Shown here: positions 5,679 through 11,493 of the stretch, piece by piece
How positions within the stretch are numbered: position 1 is the stretch's first letter
Layout: the number at the start of each line of letters is the position of its first letter
Assembly: GCA_005877185.1 (NCBI GenBank)
Contig: VBPQ01000047.1
Coordinates: 1 to 11,493, forward strand
Reading direction: 5' to 3'
Length of the DNA stretch: 11,493 nt
Origin: Nitrososphaerota archaeon
GTDB lineage: Archaea > Thermoproteota > Nitrososphaeria > Nitrososphaerales > Gagatemarchaeaceae
Position numbers and translations under genes: made by a program
The notes under the pieces: generated by a model
What the model was told of the DNA's origin: nothing
What the model saw: the letters and a program-made list of their open reading frames with translations, nothing else
Database searches by the model: none

Positions 5679-5930
5679 ATGATGGAATCGAAGAAGGAGG
5701 TTGGGAGGGTCGCCCACTTCTTCCCGAAGATATCTGTAGCCATCATAGAGCTGAAAGCCCCTCTGGCGGTGGGTGACAAGATAACGATAGCTGGCGCCAC
5801 GACGCGCCTGGAACAGGTCGTCCAGTCGATGGAGGTCGAGCACAAGGCAATCAAGAGCGCCCGAAGCGGGCAGTCGATCGGCCTGAAGGTCGTCGGCAAG
5901 GTCAGAGAGTCCGATATAGTCTACAAGTGA
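5679..5930 (+). CDS. Translation elongation factor-like small protein (EF-Tu domain-2 fold)
   Basis: The 83-residue product is a single beta-barrel like domain 2 of translation GTPases: KEVGRVAHFFPKISVAIIEL, then LAVGDKITIAGATTRLEQVV, SMEVEHKAIKSARSGQSIGL, and KVVGKVRESDIVYK. There is no GTPase domain. Proteins of this type are widespread in archaea and are usually labelled translation elongation factor-like. Their role is not settled, though links to RNA or U32-peptidase-type modification enzymes have been noted. Possible starts are GTG 5625 (overlapping the CBS stop), ATG 5667, ATG 5679 and ATG 5682. I prefer 5679 because family members begin just before the KKEVG strand and the TATA-like box fits. 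It may also be read through from the CBS gene. Confidence 0.8.
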   Translation: MMESKKEVGRVAHFFPKISVAIIELKAPLAVGDKITIAGATTRLEQVVQSMEVEHKAIKSARSGQSIGLKVVGKVRESDIVYK

Positions 5931-6097
5931 CCCACCCGTTGCCTGCTGCAATTGCCGTCATATCGGGTCAGGTCAACAGAATCTACCCAAATTGTCAGAG
6001 GGTCGAGTCATGCCAGATTAACAGACCGACCCCCGAATAGGGTGGCAACTCTCTCGCCGTTGGTGAGGCGGAGATGGGGGAGGCCGCCCGAGCCGGC

Positions 6098-6118
6098 TCC
6101 CGACAGGCGCAGTCGGGA
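6098..6118. other. Perfect 7-bp stem-loop
   Basis: TCCCGAC (6098-6104) and GTCGGGA (6112-6118) are exact complements around the 7-base loop AGGCGCA, inside the gene-poor gap. Function is unknown; no T-run follows on either strand. Confidence 0.4.
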
Positions 6119-6355
6119 ATGTTCACGGTGGTCGAACTCTTCGAGGCCGAGCCTTGTGCTCAGGAGAGCGTGGTGAGGCTTGACAGCTTCACAGGGAGAG
6201 GGCTGAGGGCCGTTCGCTGCGGGAAGGTGGCACAGAGCGTCTTGCTTAGCGCTGCCGTATCGTCGGCGGAGGACCCAAGGCTCGATTCAGGTGAGGAGGG
6301 AGAGCCGCGTCGCGTTTGAATGAACAGACGAGACGGCGAGGGGGGTTCTCGCGGA

Positions 6356-6380
6356 AACCTCCCAAGCAGACGTGGAGGTT
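6356..6380 (-). terminator. Hairpin at the 3' end of the methyltransferase gene
   Basis: AACCTCC (6356-6362) and GGAGGTT (6374-6380) are exact complements around an 11-base loop, starting 11 bases past the minus-strand stop at 6391. A bulged A allows two further G-C pairs. No T-run follows, so it may protect the mRNA end rather than terminate. Confidence 0.4.
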
Positions 6381-6390
6381 CCGTACGAAA

Positions 6391-7242
6391 CTATCTGCGG
6401 ACAACGAAGACCAGCTGCTCCGCCTTGGGTTTCTTGACCCGTTTGACTTTCCAGTCGGGATAACACTCGATTTCGTCAAAGCCGGCCGACTTCAAGTAGT
6501 GTTCGACGTCCCAATATGTGAGAAGTCGTGCCCGTCCCTTGTCACGGAATACGTGGCGGCCGTCGTGGGCTTCGACAACAGTCGTCTCGTCCACCCACAC
6601 GACGCCTCTGACGGGGTCGTAGTCATGAGTACGCTGAACCTCGGTGATGCGGATTCCCGGCGCTTTCTGCTCCTCCACTGAATCCCTATTCCTCATCGCA
6701 TCTACCACCCACGTCTTCCCAAGAGTAAACGGGTTGTAGATGTTGCAGACAAACACGCCCCCGCTCCTCAACGACTTTCGAACCCCGTTAAGGCATCTCT
6801 TAACGGCGTCATCATCGGGAAGTAGAAAGAGTATGTACAATCCCAGCACCGCGTCAAACGCCTCATGATAGTCGACCTTCGTAGCTTCTCCGACTTCTAG
6901 ATTGACCGAGACTCTTGTTCTCGCCGCGCGGCCCTTCGCAGCTTCAATCCGTTCCGGAGTGAGATCACGCCCGGTGCACCTGTACCCGCGCTGAGCAAGA
7001 CCCACAAGGTGACGGCCGCCTCCGCACGCGATGCCAAGGACCTCCCTGACCTTACGGGTCGCATGTGTCTGAAATGCGAACTCCAGAAATTCGAGCTCGC
7101 GAGGAGTCTCGCGGTCTCTGCCTATGCGCTGGGCGAGGAGGTCATAGTAGCTCGCGCGGCGGGCGTAGTAGGCTCGAGACCAGTTGAGAACTTCTTCTCG
7201 ACCGGACCGAGGCAAACCGGAGAAGGAAGTTGGCGAATTCAT
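6391..7242 (-). CDS. Class I SAM-dependent methyltransferase (divergent motif I)
   Basis: The 283-residue protein is a Rossmann methyltransferase with an N-terminal helical cap (residues 1-60, WSRAYYARRASYYDLLAQRI). Motif I is REVLGIACGGGRHLVGLAQR (67-86), where the usual acid in V-L-D-x-G-C is Gly. The post-I acid is present in GRDLTPERIEAAKGRA, followed by VGEATKVDY, FDAVLGLYILFLLPDDD and LRSGGVFVCNIYNPF. The C-terminal third (VVWVDETTVVEAHDGRHVFR, LLTYWDVEHYLKSAGFDEIE) resembles the extra beta region of small-molecule methyltransferases. ATG 7242 is the only near start. It lies 32 bases after the DUF4382 stop on the same strand, and the T-rich spot between is too close to the ATG for a normal promoter, so co-transcription is likely. 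Substrate is unknown. Confidence 0.85.
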   Translation of the reverse strand: MNSPTSFSGLPRSGREEVLNWSRAYYARRASYYDLLAQRIGRDRETPRELEFLEFAFQTHATRKVREVLGIACGGGRHLVGLAQRGYRCTGRDLTPERIEAAKGRAARTRVSVNLEVGEATKVDYHEAFDAVLGLYILFLLPDDDAVKRCLNGVRKSLRSGGVFVCNIYNPFTLGKTWVVDAMRNRDSVEEQKAPGIRITEVQRTHDYDPVRGVVWVDETTVVEAHDGRHVFRDKGRARLLTYWDVEHYLKSAGFDEIECYPDWKVKRVKKPKAEQLVFVVRR

Positions 7243-7251
7243 AAAAGAGAG

Positions 7252-7262
7252 ACTAAAAAACA
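7252..7262 (-). terminator. T-tract between the DUF4382 and methyltransferase genes
   Basis: The minus strand reads TGTTTTTTAGT 12 bases after the DUF4382 stop and 9 bases before ATG 7242. It could be a partial terminator tuning read-through; its centre is only 15 bases from the ATG, too near for a TATA box. Confidence 0.3.
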
Positions 7263-7274
7263 GAGGAAGGTGGC

Positions 7275-8387
7275 CTACTGTCCGGCCACCACGACTTGAC
7301 TAGCTAACGCTTCGTCTCCTAGCACCGTCACGAGGTACTGCTGACCTGGGACGATTGACTGGACTGGCTGGATACTCTGGAATTGGAACCCGAGGGTTAC
7401 CATCCCTGTGTAGCTGAGTGTGGTTGACGCTCCAGCGGCGAGGGTGTATCCCTCACTCGCCAGTGCATCTAGGATGCTCTCCCGGTCTGGGGTTAGCGAG
7501 GACTGTGTCAGTATGAACTTCTGGAGTGGCACCAGCGTGCCGTTCGGGAGGGCAACGAAGACTGCGGAGCCCCATAGCGTTGGCGGGAGACTCTCTTCTC
7601 CACTCCTCAACGATTGGGCCACTGGCACCACGATGACCAGTCTAAGCTTTGTCGTCTGGGCGCCCGTATTCTTCGCTGTGAGTGCTAGTGACTTGGTAGT
7701 GAGGGTTGCTATCGTAATCTGGGCATTAGCCGTGAACTTCTCTTGGACGCTCGTCCACCAAGCCTTGCCCACCAGGCTGATCTTGGAACCCTCATGTTCC
7801 ATAGCTTCGCTCACTTGACTCGAAGGGATGGGGAATGCCTTCGCTGCTGGCCTGATAATGAATTCTGGGCTGGAGGTGCTGCCGATGTTGAAGACTGTCG
7901 GTTCGATGTTGATTATCGTGGCACTTGGCTTGGATGCGTTGACTTCGATGCCTCCGATTATCGGCACCGTCAACTCACTGGAAGGAACGAATGCGGTGTA
8001 GCTATTCCCGTTGTAGGTGACCGTCGCCGAGGAGACGTTGAACCTTAGGAGGTTATAGTCGCCCTTGGCGATATTCACCGAAGCGATCGTCTGGCCGATG
8101 TTGACCGTGCCTAGAAGCTCGATCGAGCCGCTTTGCTTCAGCACCGTCCAGCCGCTCAGATTCCCTGCCTCAGAGATGTGCACCGCGAGGTTGCTGTATG
8201 CTATGTTGACCGCAGTCACCCCGGCGGGTACGTGGGGCGGGTCGGTCAGCAAAATTGCCAAAGTCCCTGTGGTCGTGTTGACGTTCTGCAGCAATGGAAA
8301 GCCAGAAAGCATTGAGACTGCTAGGATTGAAGCTGCTACTACCAGCGCTGCGACGCCGGATAGCATGATGTTCTTTTTCGAACTCAT
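7275..8387 (-). CDS. Membrane-anchored extracytoplasmic DUF4382 protein
   Basis: The 370-residue protein begins with a short basic head and one hydrophobic helix (about residues 8-30), an N-terminal anchor or uncleaved signal. Residues about 40-190 look like a DUF4382 domain: GTLAILLTDPPHVPAGVTAV, then NIAYSNLAVHISEAG, SGWTVLKQSGSIELLG, VNIAKGDYNLLRFNVSSATV and a later strand VPIIGGIEVNASKPSATIIN. The domain is a beta-sandwich of unknown role found in secreted and surface proteins. The remaining 170 residues are Ser/Thr-rich strands without a family I recognise. There is no second helix or sorting motif. It heads a probable two-gene unit with the methyltransferase at 7242. ATG 8387 is preceded by GGGAGG one base away, too close for normal Shine-Dalgarno use, and by a structured leader. 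Confidence 0.85.
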   Translation of the reverse strand: MSSKKNIMLSGVAALVVAASILAVSMLSGFPLLQNVNTTTGTLAILLTDPPHVPAGVTAVNIAYSNLAVHISEAGNLSGWTVLKQSGSIELLGTVNIGQTIASVNIAKGDYNLLRFNVSSATVTYNGNSYTAFVPSSELTVPIIGGIEVNASKPSATIINIEPTVFNIGSTSSPEFIIRPAAKAFPIPSSQVSEAMEHEGSKISLVGKAWWTSVQEKFTANAQITIATLTTKSLALTAKNTGAQTTKLRLVIVVPVAQSLRSGEESLPPTLWGSAVFVALPNGTLVPLQKFILTQSSLTPDRESILDALASEGYTLAAGASTTLSYTGMVTLGFQFQSIQPVQSIVPGQQYLVTVLGDEALASQVVVAGQ

Positions 8388-8500
8388 GCCTCCCTCTTAG
8401 GGCGGAGGAGTCTTGAACCTGCAGTTTTGAACAGGTGCCCCGGTCTGGAATTCCAGACGTCTCGCAGGTTCGGTGAAATTTTTCCATAATAATTGTTGAT
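8388..8500 (-). promoter_or_regulatory. Structured leader and promoter region of the DUF4382 gene
   Basis: On the minus strand an AT-rich box (AATTATTATGG, about 8484-8494) is followed by GAACCTGC (8471-8464), the perfect 16-base palindrome GTCTGGAATTCCAGAC (8458-8443), ACCTG (8436-8432), GCAGGTTC (8422-8415), and then CCTCC and GGGAGG close to the ATG. GAACCTGC can pair with GCAGGTTC, and ACCTG can pair with the same CAGGT, so two stems exclude each other. CCTCC can pair with GGAGG next to the start. This is the one gene here with a long leader. Confidence 0.45.
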
Positions 8501-8713
8501 TTTTGCACCCGGCTACCGAGCTGGTGAGGGCGGCGAATAATCCAATCGTAGCAATCCTGGAGCCGAAGAGCCCGCTCGCCGGAGCGCCCCGACAGGAGCG
8601 GAGCGCGCCACGCCAAGCCGACGCGATGAAACGGGTCGGAATCCCGAGAAAATGGCGAGGGCTTTGGGCGAACGGAAAGAACGGAAAAGTAAACGGTTCT
8701 CGCCCTAAAGACC
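8501..8713. other. Intergenic stretch with several hairpins
   Basis: No supported gene. Hairpins seen: CACCCGGCT-ACCG-AGCTGGTG (8506-8526, one bulge and one G-U pair), CGCTC-GCCG-GAGCG (8573-8586) and CGGG-7-CCCG (8632-8646). With the leader at 8388-8500 this makes about 325 bases between the divergent genes at 8387 and 8714. A small RNA on the plus strand is possible. Confidence 0.3.
8685..8694 (+). promoter_or_regulatory. Possible TATA box for the Cys-rich small protein
   Basis: AAAAGTAAAC is centred 25 bases before ATG 8714, fitting a leaderless transcript. Confidence 0.4.
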
Positions 8714-8935
8714 ATGAGCCCGGCCTCGAAGAGGAAACACGAGCCTCACCTGATCAAATGGGAACGGGCAATGGGTGCACGGTCTCAGAACTCAGTCGAC
8801 ATCTTCGGCGACATGGAATGCTTTGGATGCGGCTGCCAGTCCCTCGTCGACCCGCAGACGGGAGAGTGCATCATTCAATACTTCTGCGAGAGGCACAGAC
8901 AGTTGCCGCTTTCAGTTATCAGGCAGTTGAGATAG
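8714..8935 (+). CDS. Small Cys-rich hypothetical protein, 73 residues
   Basis: I do not recognise a family. The N-terminal third is basic (SPASKRKHEPHLIKWERA), followed by VDIFGDMECFGCGCQSL, then DPQTGECIIQYFCERHR. Five Cys (CFGCGC, EC and FC) and a nearby His could bind one zinc or a metal cluster. ATG 8714 has a TATA-like box 25 bases upstream. The overlapping longer frame from 8503 has an unusual basic composition and no promoter at the right distance, so I reject it. The gene stands alone, divergent from the DUF4382 gene. Confidence rests on the Cys pattern and promoter spacing. Confidence 0.5.
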   Translation: MSPASKRKHEPHLIKWERAMGARSQNSVDIFGDMECFGCGCQSLVDPQTGECIIQYFCERHRQLPLSVIRQLR

Positions 8936-9064
8936 CTCTCCTGCTCTCCGTCGAGAAGGGTCCTCCATCAGCGGAGAACTGCCGGTAGTCTCGATTTCAG
9001 CGAACTCGCGAAGAGCTGGAGTGGCACGCCCACATGAAGGAAGGTAAGCACCCGCGGTAGTAGG

Positions 9065-9637
9065 CTAGCCCTGGCTGGGCTGCTCCGCGAAGCCAGTATG
9101 CTCACTCTGAGCGAACACCGCCATCGCCTCCTTTTGCTTGGCATCCATCTCCTCGCGGCTCATCTTCACCTGCATGGAGACTGACCAGCGGTGCCCAAAT
9201 GGGTCTGCAAGCTGCCCGTAACGTTCCCCCCAGAACTGGTTGTCGAGAGGCATGATGACCCTCGCTCCTGCGGACAGCGCGGTCTGCCACAACCCATCGA
9301 CGTCCTTGGAGTAGATGTGAAGAGTGACTGGGCTCCCCCCCAATACGTTGGGAGATTTTGCGTCAGAGCCCGGAAAGACGTCGGACATCATGACAATGGA
9401 GTCGCCGATTTTTACACTGGCGTTCATGATCTTGCCGTCGGGCGTGGCCTGCCTCGTAAGTTCTTTCGCGCCGAAGGCTTTCTTGTAGAATTCTATGGCC
9501 CGAGCGGCCCCGTCAATCGCTAGGTAAGGCGTCACGCTCCGGAAGCCCGCAGGGATGGGACTGAGCTTAGAAGACGGTGTCGCCCTCCCGCCCCGCTTTG
9601 TGGCCTTCCCTGGTTTACGAGATGATTTACGAGCCAA
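9065..9637 (-). CDS. VOC-family (glyoxalase/PhnB-like) protein
   Basis: The core reads FRSVTPYLAIDGAARAIEFY, then KKAFGAKELTRQATPDGKIM, ASVKIGDSIVMMSDVFPG, PVTLHIYSKDVDGLWQTALS, AGARVIMPLDNQFWGERYGQ and LADPFGHRWSVS. This is the two-module vicinal-oxygen-chelate fold of PhnB-type proteins, whose members include metal-dependent isomerases, dioxygenases and antibiotic-resistance proteins. DPFGHRWSV is the diagnostic motif. A Lys/Arg-rich tail of about 25 residues precedes the domain. The frame is open to ATG 9733, but a strong TATA box at 9661-9668 lies inside it, centred about 27 bases before TTG 9637, so I take TTG 9637 (reading MARKSSRKPGK). GTG 9646 is the alternative. The exact reaction is unknown. 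It is divergent from the tnpB element. Confidence 0.85.
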   Translation of the reverse strand: MARKSSRKPGKATKRGGRATPSSKLSPIPAGFRSVTPYLAIDGAARAIEFYKKAFGAKELTRQATPDGKIMNASVKIGDSIVMMSDVFPGSDAKSPNVLGGSPVTLHIYSKDVDGLWQTALSAGARVIMPLDNQFWGERYGQLADPFGHRWSVSMQVKMSREEMDAKQKEAMAVFAQSEHTGFAEQPSQG

Positions 9638-9660
9638 TTCATGCACCTTCCAACCACCGC

Positions 9661-9668
9661 TATTTATC
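9661..9668 (-). promoter_or_regulatory. TATA box of the VOC gene
   Basis: The minus strand reads GATAAATA, centred about 27 bases before TTG 9637. It excludes the far-upstream ATG 9733 as the start. Confidence 0.6.
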
Positions 9669-9742
9669 ACCTTTCGAGCGGGGGAACACACGCCGTTTAC
9701 GGGGGATGAAAGCGAGCGCGACGACGAAAGCACGTATGGGCG

Positions 9743-9750
9743 CTTAAGTA
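9743..9750 (+). promoter_or_regulatory. TATA box of tnpB
   Basis: CTTAAGTA is centred about 29 bases before ATG 9776, suggesting tnpB carries its own leaderless promoter. Confidence 0.5.
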
Positions 9751-9775
9751 CGAAATCATTCTTCTTATTACGAAG

Positions 9776-10962
9776 ATGCTCTCAGCCTTCAAATATCGTC
9801 TCTACCCCAAACCCGAGCAGGAGAAGCGGCTCGATCGCTCCCTGTTCTTGCTGTGCAATCTCTACAACAACCTGAAGGCTGAAGAGATCAGAAGGTACAG
9901 AGAAGAGCATAAGTCGACATCGAAGACACGATTCAGAAGATTGGCGCTCGAGGCTCGGAAACAGGACGGCGAACTCCAAACGGCGCACAGCCAGGTCGTC
10001 CAGAATGTCGGAGACCGCATTCACTGGTCATTCAGGAATTTCTTCGAGAGAAGGGCGAGGTTCCCGAAATGGAAGAAGCCACACAGATACAATTCGCTGA
10101 CATATCCACAGTCTGGGTTCAAACTGAGTCCTGAGAAGGGTCTGTATCTTTCGGGGATTGGAGACGTCAGGATCTTCGTCCACAGGCCGCTGCTCGGGAA
10201 GGTAAAGCGCCTCACCATCAAGCGAGAGGCGGACGGTTGGTACGCCACCTTCATCACGGAGCGCGAAGCTCCACAGAGAAAGCCGTTCCTGAGATACCCA
10301 CAGCCCGGGTCAGGGGCGCAGACATGGGTCTGACCGAGTTCGCGACCTTTGATGACGCATCGTCGGTCAAGTATCCTCAGTTCCTCCGCCGGTCAGAAGA
10401 CGAGATCAAGCACCTGCAGCGGCACTTCTCAAAGAAGCTAAAGGGTTCCAGGCGCCGTCACGGACTCGGCCGCAGGCTCGCCAGGCTCCACATACATATC
10501 AGGCGCCAACGAGAGGACTTCCAGAACAAGCTGGTTCACAGGGTATTCGCCGAGAACGATGTCCTTGTCCTGGAGAAGTTGAACGTCCCCGGTCTGCTCA
10601 AGAATCACAGCCTCGCAAAATCCATCTCCGACGCTTCGTGGAGCAGTTTCGCCAGAAGGGCAGTCTTCAAGTCTGAACTCTTTGGGAAATACGCGGTCTT
10701 CGTCGACCCATGGGGCACGACCCAGTTCTGTCACCGGTGCCTCCAATGGGTCCCCAAGGACATCGCAACTCGCGAGCATGTCTGTCCCAACTGCGGCGAG
10801 GAAATTCCACGAGACGTCAACTCGGCGCTTCTCATCAAAAGGCTTGGCATCCAGAGTCGCCCGCCCACGGACAGTGGGTCGTCACCCGCAGAGCAAGGGC
10901 CTCTGCCCTCCCTAAGGGAGATGGTAAGCCCGAGCGTTGAAGCGGGAAGCCCACGAATTTAG
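9776..10962 (+). pseudogene. tnpB: tnpB (IS1341-type), interrupted by a frameshift
   Basis: The N-terminal part (9776-10333) begins MLSAFKYRLYPKPEQEKRLD, the usual TnpB start, and includes RFPKWKKPHRYNSLTYPQSG and VKRLTIKREADGWYATFITE. The rest is in the frame one base back: RGADMGLTEFATF with the RuvC-I Asp (codon 10321), VLVLEKLNVPGLL with the RuvC-II Glu (codon 10573), FCHRC and CPNC forming the zinc ribbon, and PRDVNSALL with the RuvC-III Asp (codon 10813). It ends PSVEAGSPRI, with its stop inside the right-end hairpin. Together this is about 395 residues, full family length. The frame changes between about 10270 and 10320, consistent with loss of one base, a read error or less likely programmed slippage. 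No tnpA is present. Confidence 0.9.
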
Positions 10963-10979
10963 TCGTGGGAGGATGTCAC
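10865..10979 (+). ncRNA. Putative omega-RNA (reRNA) overlapping the tnpB 3' end
   Basis: TnpB nucleases use a guide RNA made from the 3' part of their gene and the right end of the element. Here the region holds CTCCC-TAA-GGGAG (10908-10920), CCCG-10-CGGG (10929-10946) and CCCACGA-6-TCGTGGG (10950-10969), followed by GGATGTCAC. Bases from 10980 onward would be the guide. The 5' limit is not visible. Confidence 0.45.
10950..10979 (+). mobile_element. Right end of the tnpB element with terminal hairpin
   Basis: A perfect 7-base stem, CCCACGA and TCGTGGG with loop ATTTAG, followed by GAGGATGTCAC, is the classic right end of archaeal IS200/IS605-type elements, and the tnpB stop lies within the loop. 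The exact cut is probably after the TCAC at 10976-10979. I could not find a clear left end before 9776. Confidence 0.65.
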
Positions 10980-11026
10980 CAGTGTTTTGTGAAGGAAACG
11001 AATCGCCACCGAGACCCGTCAAATCC

Positions 11027-11034
11027 TTTTTATC
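11027..11034 (+). promoter_or_regulatory. TATA box of metE
   Basis: TTTTTATC is centred about 26 bases before GTG 11057, a leaderless promoter placed about 48 bases beyond the tnpB element end. Confidence 0.6.
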
Positions 11035-11056
11035 CAAACCCGCCCTCTCTGCGACT

Positions 11057-11493
11057 GTGAGCAAGCAGGGTCTCTTCCCGACCTCGGTCGTCGGGAGTCT
11101 GCCACGCCCGCGTTGGCTTATCGACGCCATCGAGAGACACGAGAGGGGGGAGCTCAGCGAAGACGAGCTAACAAGGCGCTACGACGATGCCGTGAAACTC
11201 GCAATCAGGGAGCAGGAGCTCACAGGGGTCGACGAGCTCTCGGATGGGGAGCAGAGGCGGTTCAGCTTTCTCGCCTTCGTCGCTGAGAGGCTGCCCTCCT
11301 TCAGGCTCATTCCCGTCAAGGAACTCATGAATCGCGATGCCGAGAAGTTTGTCCGGGAGATGAACCTCCCCATCGAGATTATCAGCAACCCCGTAATCGT
11401 GGAGAAGATCAGAAGGTCGAGGCCTCTCGCGGTGGACGAGGTAAAGTTCGCCCTGAAACATACGAGCAAGAAGGTCAAGGCACCGATCATAGG
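11057..11493 (+). CDS. metE: Cobalamin-independent methionine synthase, core type (5' part)
   Basis: The first 145 codons are present; the gene runs off the window. The product begins SKQGLFPTSVVGSLPRPRWL, the characteristic TT-VGS-P-P start of the MetE catalytic barrel, followed by LTRRYDDAVKLAIREQELTG and VDELSDGEQRRFSFLAFVAE. The absence of the long N-terminal domain of bacterial MetE fits archaeal core MetE proteins of about 310-340 residues, which form methionine from homocysteine with a methyl donor that is often a corrinoid protein rather than folate. Catalytic zinc residues would lie beyond the window. GTG 11057 is fixed by the TATA box 26 bases upstream. It is next to the tnpB element but not disrupted by it. 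Confidence 0.85.
   Translation, partial: MSKQGLFPTSVVGSLPRPRWLIDAIERHERGELSEDELTRRYDDAVKLAIREQELTGVDELSDGEQRRFSFLAFVAERLPSFRLIPVKELMNRDAEKFVREMNLPIEIISNPVIVEKIRRSRPLAVDEVKFALKHTSKKVKAPII

Larger units (their letters stand above)
5931..6390. other. 460-base gap with two hairpins, no firm gene
   Basis: No recognisable coding region. A plus-strand frame at 6074-6319 (81 codons, with MFTVVELFEAEPC inside) has no promoter at the expected distance and no known motif. The stretch carries a perfect hairpin, TCCCGAC-7-GTCGGGA (6098-6118), and a second at 6356-6380 just after the minus-strand methyltransferase. It could hold a non-coding RNA or a decayed gene. Confidence 0.35.

Noticed and set aside
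6074..6319. 81-codon plus-strand frame in the gap
   Set aside because: No promoter, no motif and a low-complexity C-terminus; kept only as a note in the gap entry.
8632..8646. CGGGTCGGAATCCCG resembles a tRNA T-arm
   Set aside because: The loop does not match TTCRANY and no acceptor, D or anticodon arms surround it.
8170..8715. 181-codon minus-strand frame
   Set aside because: It overlaps the DUF4382 coding region in another frame and crosses the structured leader.
8503..8988. 161-codon plus-strand frame across the Cys-rich gene
   Set aside because: Basic, low-order composition and no correctly spaced promoter; the ATG 8714 frame fits better.
1..11493. CRISPR array, rRNA, integrase or attachment sites
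   Set aside because: No regularly spaced repeats, no rRNA signatures and no recombinase gene were seen on either strand.

Overview
The window looks archaeal. Most genes have a TATA-like box centred about 25-27 bases before the start codon and no Shine-Dalgarno site, which is the pattern of leaderless transcripts, and GTG and TTG starts are common. The gene content agrees: an HTH_45-type single winged-helix regulator, a DUF4382 membrane-anchored protein, a CBS protein with a C-terminal zinc domain, an EF-Tu domain-2-like small protein, a core-type MetE, and IS1341-type (tnpB-only) transposon genes. By eye the sequence is GC-rich with AT-rich promoters. A Nitrososphaeria/Thaumarchaeota-related or neighbouring Thermoproteota lineage is my best guess, but the sequence alone cannot settle this.

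Layout. Bases 1-517 hold no gene I can support. An unrecognised three-helix membrane protein (518-988) is followed by a small winged-helix regulator (1264-1557). A divergent pair comes next: a SHOCT-domain, aromatic-rich membrane protein on the minus strand (1699-2112) and a PadR-family repressor on the plus strand (2200-2646). Between them lie a tandem 15-base repeat and a perfect palindrome, which look like an autoregulatory operator. MsrB (2692-3078) follows, then a 74-residue minus-strand protein (3117-3341) divergent from a plus-strand cluster: a GyrI-like ligand-binding protein, a class I methyltransferase, the C-terminal half of a TnpB, a CBS-plus-zinc-finger protein and a translation-factor-like small protein (3432-5930). 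The TnpB half is open in frame with the CBS protein.

Bases 5931-6390 are a gene-poor gap with two hairpins. The minus strand then carries a DUF4382 protein (8387 to 7275) and, 32 bases downstream, a second methyltransferase (7242 to 6391), probably co-transcribed. The DUF4382 gene has an inverted-repeat-rich leader with alternative stems. A small Cys-rich protein (8714-8935), a VOC/glyoxalase-like protein on the minus strand (9637 to 9065), a frameshifted tnpB element with a recognisable right-end/omega-RNA region (9776-about 10979) and the start of metE (11057 to the window edge) complete the window.

The window is a patchwork of short, separately promoted housekeeping, stress and regulatory genes shaped by at least two tnpB events. 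I see no complete new defence or biosynthetic system. The signals most worth checking are the TnpB-remnant/CBS junction, the split TnpB with its omega-RNA, the PadR operator array and the switch-like leader before the DUF4382 gene.
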